This document shows positions 6,145-9,686 of a stretch of DNA of 9,686 bases, one piece after another (positions within the stretch are counted from its first letter, which is position 1; each line of letters begins with the position of its first letter). Under the pieces are notes generated by a model. It had not been told where the DNA came from. It saw only the letters and a list, made by a program, of their open reading frames with translations, and did no database searches. The DNA is from a bacterium (lineage in GTDB: Bacteria; Bacillota_I; Bacilli_A; RF39; UBA660). Both the position numbers and the translations under genes were made by a program. The stretch lies in contig JAQXIG010000011.1 of NCBI GenBank assembly GCA_029007685.1, positions 1 through 9,686 on the forward strand, given 5' to 3'.

Positions 6145-7740
6145 ATGAATATTTATACAATAAGCTTTTTGATTTTACTAATTTTCAATATTATTAAGAA
6201 TCAAAAAAGTCTCCATATACTGCAGCAAAACCTATATAACGAAAATAACCGCTATCTAAAATGGCTAAAGAAAAATACCAAATATATCTTTTTATCATTA
6301 GAAATAGTATCAGTCATTCTAATTGCAATTTCCTGTTATATAGATAATGGAATTACCAATTTTCTGATTATATTAGCTCTAATTTCCTATATATTAGAAG
6401 CACTGAGATTAATTAGCTTGAAGAAAAATAGTAAAATAAAAAAACCTTTAGTGATAACTAAAAGAATAAAACGACTATTAGTGACGATGAGCGCTATCTA
6501 CATCATTCCAATTATCTTTTATTTAGTAGATTATCAAAATGGAAATATAGTCTTATTACTATTCAGTGTCATGACTTACTTAAGTTATTTTATTGTATGG
6601 CTAGCTAAAGTCATCAATACACCAATCGAAAAATGTGTCTATTTCTATTTTGAAAATCGTGCTAAAGCGAAACTAAAAGAGATGTCTAAATTAAAAGTAA
6701 TTGGTATAACTGGTAGTTACGGAAAAACTAGTAGTAAAAATATTTTAAATGATATCTTAAGTATCAAGTATATTACCAAACCAACACCTAAAAACTTAAA
6801 TACAGAATATGGATTAATGATTACGATTAATAATTATTTAGAGAAATTTGATGAAATCTTTATTGCTGAGATGGGAGCCTATAAAAAAGGAGAAATCAAA
6901 ACATTATGTGATATGGTGCATCCACAATATGGAATCTTAACAACAATTGGTGTAGCGCATTTAGAATCATTTGGTAGCCACGAAAATATCGTAAAAACTA
7001 AGTTTGAACTAATCGAAAGCTTAACTAAAGATGGTGTTGCAATATTGAATGGTGATGATCCTAAACAACTTTCTTATCATATAAAAAGTGACTGTAAAAA
7101 AATATGGATTGGTATTCAAAATAAAGAAGTTGATATTTATGCTGAAGACATTGAATATAGTCATAAAGGAAGTAAATTTAAGGTGGTTTTCACTGACAAT
7201 CAAAAAAAATATGCTTTTGAAACTAAATTACTAGGAAGTTATAACATCTACAATATTCTAGCTAGTATCGCTTTGGGGAAAGAGTTAGGAATGAGTATTT
7301 CTGATCTTCAAGTGGGAGTTAAAAAAGTAAAACCAATTGAAAGTAGATTAGAATTAAGAAATTATGGATATATGTATCAAATTAATGATGCTTATAATTC
7401 GAATCCAGTAGGAGCTAAAATGGCTTTAGAGGTCTTAGATATGATGCCTGGAATCAAAGTAGTAGTCACACCGGGAATGACAGAGTTGGGCGAAAAGGAA
7501 CAGGAACTCAATAATATTTTTGGAACTCAAATTAGTAAAGTAGCGGATTATGTTATCCTAGTAGGTGAGAAAAGAACCAAACCGATATTTAAAGGAATTA
7601 TCGAAAGCGGTTATGATAAAGAAAAAGTCTATGTTGTAAATAATGTATATGATGCCTATACCTTATTGCAACAGTTTAGAGAAAAGCAAGTTATTTATGC
7701 ATTGTTTGAAAATGACTTGCCAGATATATATAATGAATAG
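6145..7740 (+). CDS. MurF-type ligase with N-terminal multi-pass membrane domain
   Basis: Probable UDP-MurNAc-tripeptide:D-Ala-D-Ala ligase, 531 residues. The first about 160 residues are a membrane domain: hydrophobic stretches near 1-17, 47-66, 70-92, 110-127 and 133-155, separated by basic loops. The Mur ligase part follows: P-loop GITGSYGKTSS (from 187), EMGAYKKGEI, GVAHLESFGSHENIVKTKFE, the MurF signature NDAYNSNP (414-421), then TPGMTELGEKEQELNNIFG and the end FENDLPDIYNE. The usual soluble N-terminal UDP-binding domain of MurF is absent, replaced by the membrane part, so total length exceeds canonical MurF (about 450). RBS GAGGGGAG at 6133-6140, 4 nt from the ATG, starts in the stop codon of the hydrolase gene; Ddl, maker of the dipeptide substrate, is encoded 12 bp downstream. 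MurF-like chemistry is well supported; whether it uses the nucleotide or a lipid-linked substrate is open. A second, soluble MurF elsewhere cannot be excluded. Confidence 0.85.
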   Translation: MNIYTISFLILLIFNIIKNQKSLHILQQNLYNENNRYLKWLKKNTKYIFLSLEIVSVILIAISCYIDNGITNFLIILALISYILEALRLISLKKNSKIKKPLVITKRIKRLLVTMSAIYIIPIIFYLVDYQNGNIVLLLFSVMTYLSYFIVWLAKVINTPIEKCVYFYFENRAKAKLKEMSKLKVIGITGSYGKTSSKNILNDILSIKYITKPTPKNLNTEYGLMITINNYLEKFDEIFIAEMGAYKKGEIKTLCDMVHPQYGILTTIGVAHLESFGSHENIVKTKFELIESLTKDGVAILNGDDPKQLSYHIKSDCKKIWIGIQNKEVDIYAEDIEYSHKGSKFKVVFTDNQKKYAFETKLLGSYNIYNILASIALGKELGMSISDLQVGVKKVKPIESRLELRNYGYMYQINDAYNSNPVGAKMALEVLDMMPGIKVVVTPGMTELGEKEQELNNIFGTQISKVADYVILVGEKRTKPIFKGIIESGYDKEKVYVVNNVYDAYTLLQQFREKQVIYALFENDLPDIYNE

Positions 7741-7752
7741 GAGTGAAGAAAG

Positions 7753-8964
7753 ATGAAAATTAAATTAGGGGTGATTTTTGGTGGTGAGAGTGTAGAACAT
7801 GAGGTGAGTATCATCTCCGCAATTCAAGCAATGAATAAAATGGATACAGAAAAATATGAGATTATTCCAATCTACATTGCTAAAAATAGACAGTGGTACA
7901 CAGGGGAATCCTTGAAAGATATCGAGGTATATCAAGATTTGAATTTATTGAAGCGCTATTCGAAAAACGTTGTATTATATGAAATGGATGGCAAATTTGT
8001 TCTTCAAAACAAGAAGGGATTTAAGAAGATTGTAAAAGAATTAGATATGGTATTTCCAATTGTTCATGGGACTAATGTTGAAGATGGTAGCTTGCAGGGA
8101 TATTTGCAATCAATCGGTATTCCATTTGTAGGTGGGGATGTTTATGCCTCTGTAGTAGGTCAAGATAAAATATACATGAAACAAATTTTTACCTGTGAAA
8201 ATCTACCAGTTGCTCCATATGTATGGTTCTATGATACCGAATATCAAGATGATAGTGATGCTATCATTGAAAAAATTGAAAAATTAGGATATCCCGTAAT
8301 TGTAAAACCAGCTACTTTAGGAAGTAGTGTCGGAATTAGTGTTGCCAATGATCCAGAATCATTAAAAGAGACCATCGATAATGCTATTACCTATGATAAT
8401 CGAATTGTAGTAGAAAAAGTAATTGAAAATCTAATGGAAGTAAATATTAGTGTGTTAGGGAATTATGAAAATTGCCAAGTCAGTGCAATTGAACAAGTAA
8501 TTCCAAAAAGTGCTTTTCTAACTTACGAAGATAAATATATTGGGTCTAGTAAAGCCAAAGGAACATTAGGTGCTAAGTTTAAAACCTCTAAAGGCATGGT
8601 ATCTGCAAATCGTGTAATCCCAGCACCACTTGGTGAATCGTTAAAAGCAGAAATTGAGGACATCGCAATTCGAGCTTTTAGAGTTTTAAAAAGTGCGGGT
8701 GTAGTTCGTATTGACTTTTTAGTAGATACTAAAACAAATAAGGTCTACATTAATGAAGTGAATAATATTCCAGGATCATTATCATTCTACTTATGGGAAC
8801 CAACTGGAAAAGATTATTCGGAATTATTAGATGATATGATTAATATTGGGATAAAAGATTATAAACATAGAGTAGCAAAAACACATTCTTTTGAAACTAA
8901 TATTTTAAGAGGTTTTACAGAATTAGGCGGTTTGAAAGGAATCAAAGGATCAAAAGGAAAATAG
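7753..8964 (+). CDS. ddl: D-alanine--D-alanine ligase
   Basis: Cytosolic ATP-grasp ligase that joins two D-Ala; its product feeds MurF. 403 residues, longer than the usual 310-370. Motifs: GGESVEHEVS at 10-19 with E15 for the first D-Ala, VFPIVHGTNVEDGSLQG, KPATLGSSVGIS at 185-196, the omega-loop TYEDKY (257-262), and NEVNNIPGS (334-342) with E335/N337 as metal ligands. The K-Y pair of the omega loop is kept, as in D-Ala-D-Ala enzymes; VanA-type D-lactate ligases lack that Tyr, so the normal depsipeptide-free product is expected. The extra length is a C-terminal tail after about residue 370 ending in a Gly/Lys-rich stretch (LKGIKGSKGK). RBS AGGAG 7739-7743 lies 9 nt before the ATG and overlaps the stop of the murF-like gene. 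Last gene of its operon, followed at once by a terminator. Confidence 0.95.
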   Translation: MKIKLGVIFGGESVEHEVSIISAIQAMNKMDTEKYEIIPIYIAKNRQWYTGESLKDIEVYQDLNLLKRYSKNVVLYEMDGKFVLQNKKGFKKIVKELDMVFPIVHGTNVEDGSLQGYLQSIGIPFVGGDVYASVVGQDKIYMKQIFTCENLPVAPYVWFYDTEYQDDSDAIIEKIEKLGYPVIVKPATLGSSVGISVANDPESLKETIDNAITYDNRIVVEKVIENLMEVNISVLGNYENCQVSAIEQVIPKSAFLTYEDKYIGSSKAKGTLGAKFKTSKGMVSANRVIPAPLGESLKAEIEDIAIRAFRVLKSAGVVRIDFLVDTKTNKVYINEVNNIPGSLSFYLWEPTGKDYSELLDDMINIGIKDYKHRVAKTHSFETNILRGFTELGGLKGIKGSKGK

Positions 8965-8971
8965 GATAAAT

Positions 8972-8999
8972 AAAGGTACTGGATTTAGTACTTTTTTAT
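8972..8999 (+). terminator. Intrinsic terminator after ddl
   Basis: Nine-pair stem with one G-U (AAAGGTACT at 8972-8980 and its partner from 8987), six-nt loop GGATTT, then a run of six T from 8992. It lies 8 nt after the ddl stop and ends the hydrolase-murF-ddl unit. Confidence 0.8.
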
Positions 9000-9036
9000 T
9001 TACAATGATAATTCATAAAAAAAATGATAAATTTTC

Positions 9037-9064
9037 TTTTCATTTTCCAAAAATGTGTTATAAT
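9037..9064 (+). promoter_or_regulatory. Promoter of the tRNA pair
   Basis: -10 TATAAT (9059-9064, consensus) with a weaker -35 TTTTCA (9037-9042) and 16-bp spacer. The expected start near 9071 leaves a 20-nt leader before tRNA-Lys. Confidence 0.65.
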
Positions 9065-9090
9065 AAAAACGTACTTAAAAAAGTATGAAT

Positions 9091-9166
9091 GGGCTGTTAG
9101 CTCAGTTGGTAGAGCAACTGACTCTTAATCAGTGGGTCTAGGGTTCGAATCCCTAACAGCCCACCA
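9091..9166 (+). tRNA. tRNA-Lys (anticodon CTT)
   Basis: Complete 76-nt cloverleaf with encoded CCA. Acceptor GGGCTGT pairs with ACAGCCC, the D loop has AGTTGGTA, the anticodon stem ACTGA/TCAGT is perfect with loop CTCTTAA (anticodon CTT, reads AAG), and the T arm is TAGGG-TTCGAAT-CCCTA. No irregularities. It is transcribed from the promoter at 9037-9064. Confidence 0.96.
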
Positions 9167-9177
9167 AAATTGATGTT

Positions 9178-9207
9178 AACACGATTCAATTTCGAATAGT
9201 GTTTTTT
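9178..9207 (+). terminator. Terminator-like hairpin between the two tRNAs
   Basis: AACAC-G-ATTC (9178-9187) pairs with GAAT-A-GTGTT (9194-9203): 4 bp plus 5 bp around one G-A mismatch, six-nt loop, then T residues to 9207. It ends 3 nt before tRNA-Thr. If it works, only part of the transcripts reach tRNA-Thr, as no good separate promoter fits in the 44-bp gap. It could also simply act as a processing structure. Confidence 0.5.
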
Positions 9208-9210
9208 AAT

Positions 9211-9286
9211 GCCGACTTAGCACAGTTGGTAGTGCAACGCACTCGTAACGCGTAGGTCGCTGGTTCGAATCCGGCAGTCGTCACCA
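9211..9286 (+). tRNA. tRNA-Thr (anticodon CGT), with stem mismatches
   Basis: A 76-nt cloverleaf with encoded CCA and anticodon loop CTCGTAA (CGT, reads ACG). Acceptor GCCGACT faces AGTCGTC: six pairs form, but position 2-71 is C against T. The anticodon stem ACGCA/CGCGT has an A-C mismatch at 31-39. The T stem has one T-G wobble (51-63). The D arm GCAC/GTGC is regular. The general shape, T33, A37 and T-loop TTCGAAT are normal. Position 2-71 is among the threonyl-tRNA synthetase contacts known in E. coli, so charging may be reduced. It may be a slow, minor tRNA or an early pseudo-tRNA. Confidence 0.8.
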
Positions 9287-9297
9287 GATTGATTTCC

Positions 9298-9323
9298 ACT
9301 CGAACTTCTATAGTTCGAGTTTT
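9298..9323 (+). terminator. Intrinsic terminator after tRNA-Thr
   Basis: Perfect 9-bp stem ACTCGAACT (9298-9306) with AGTTCGAGT (9312-9320), loop TCTAT, followed by a short T run (9320-9323). It closes the tRNA unit and lies 11 nt after the CCA end. Confidence 0.8.
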
Positions 9324-9430
9324 AATATGTAAAAATTTATAAAATATATTTGTATAGCAATCATACTGGTTCTTAAAAAATTAACTTGTGCTAATTCATA
9401 AAAAAGTGTATTTCTTTTTTAATATTTCTG

Positions 9431-9439
9431 TGATACAAT
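9431..9439 (+). promoter_or_regulatory. Extended -10 promoter of sepF
   Basis: TGA-TACAAT: a near-consensus -10 (9434-9439) with TG at 9431-9432. No good -35 is found at normal spacing (TTTCTT at 9411-9416 is poor), as is common for extended -10 promoters. The terminator at 9298 upstream makes a local promoter for sepF likely. Confidence 0.5.
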
Positions 9440-9472
9440 TATTAGTAGTTATAGAATATGGAGGGAACAATC

Positions 9473-9686
9473 ATGGCATTTGATGGTATGAAAAAGTTTT
9501 TTGGAGTTGAAGAAGAAACTACAGTAACTTCTGATGGAAAAGAAGAAGAATTTTATAATGTATCAACAGGAGATGTAGCAAATGGAACAGAAATGGGTAG
9601 TAATAAGATGATTCTGTTTGAACCACGAGCTTATTCAGAAAGCACTCAAATTACAGATTATTTAAAAAAGAGAAATACAGTAGTAG
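9473..9686 (+). CDS. sepF: Cell division protein SepF, N-terminal part (runs off window)
   Basis: Membrane-associated protein that anchors and bundles FtsZ at the division septum in Gram-positive bacteria. 71 codons are visible. The start MAFDGMKKFFGV fits the short amphipathic membrane-binding helix of SepF; an acidic linker (EEETTV..DGKEEEF) follows; residues from about 46 match the SepF core, MILFEPRAYSESTQITDYLK, which in the family leads to a V-V-N-L stretch just beyond the window edge. GGAGGG at 9460-9465, 7 nt before ATG 9473, fixes the start. It lies alone behind its own promoter here; other division genes may follow downstream. The identification is sound though the C-terminal half is unseen. 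Confidence 0.92.
   Translation, partial: MAFDGMKKFFGVEEETTVTSDGKEEEFYNVSTGDVANGTEMGSNKMILFEPRAYSESTQITDYLKKRNTVV

Noticed and set aside
6145..7740. Poly-gamma-glutamate synthase PgsB/CapB-like protein (also a Mur-like ligase with a membrane N-terminus)
   Set aside because: The C-terminal half has clear MurF motifs (NDAYNSNP, TELGEKEQELNNIFG), and there are no capB/capC neighbours.
7753..8964. VanA-type D-Ala-D-Lac ligase
   Set aside because: The omega loop keeps the K-Y pair (residues 261-262) typical of D-Ala-D-Ala ligases, and no vanH/vanX-like neighbours are present.
9400..9420. AAAAAAG / CTTTTTT hairpin upstream of sepF as a terminator
   Set aside because: The stem is almost only A-T, and the strong terminator at 9298 already ends the tRNA unit; likely chance in AT-rich DNA.

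Overview
The window is AT-rich, and all genes lie on the + strand. It reads as a low-GC, Gram-positive-type bacterium in the Bacillota/Mycoplasmatota zone. Reasons: it carries the C-terminus of the Gram-positive replicase PolC, a SepF division gene, strong GGAG ribosome binding sites, and peptidoglycan precursor genes, so the cell should have a wall. All tryptophan codons I checked are TGG, and the reading frames are intact under the standard code, so TGA is not read as Trp. The seven complete or 3'-complete genes end in TAA or TAG, none in TGA. I cannot name the species; an uncultured gut-type Bacilli lineage is a guess.

Layout. (1) 1-1010: 3' part of polC, followed after 22 bp by a J-domain protein (1033-2043) with a previously unremarked internal duplication; a hairpin terminator closes this unit. 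(2) 2116-4816: two 451-residue genes overlapping by 11 bp, a PP-loop protein best explained as MurL (UDP-MurNAc-L-Ala-L-Glu epimerase) and a MurD-family ligase best explained as MurD2. (3) 4817-5366: remains of a third gene, broken in several frames, that once followed murD2 directly. (4) 5367-8999: a good sigma-A-type promoter, an alpha/beta hydrolase, a MurF-type ligase fused to an N-terminal multi-pass membrane domain, a D-Ala-D-Ala ligase and a terminator. (5) 9037-9323: a promoter, tRNA-Lys(CTT), a terminator-like hairpin, an imperfect tRNA-Thr(CGT) and a strong terminator. (6) 9434-9686: promoter and first 71 codons of sepF.

How it fits together. The enzymes cover steps of the cytoplasmic branch of peptidoglycan synthesis. 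MurD2 would add L-Glu to UDP-MurNAc-L-Ala, MurL would invert that residue to D-Glu in an ATP-dependent reaction, Ddl would make D-Ala-D-Ala, and the MurF-like enzyme would add this dipeptide, apparently at the membrane. The MurD2/MurL route is characterised in Xanthomonas and replaces the usual glutamate racemase MurI plus D-Glu-adding MurD. Its presence in a Bacillota-like genome, next to a membrane-tethered MurF, is the most interesting point of the window.
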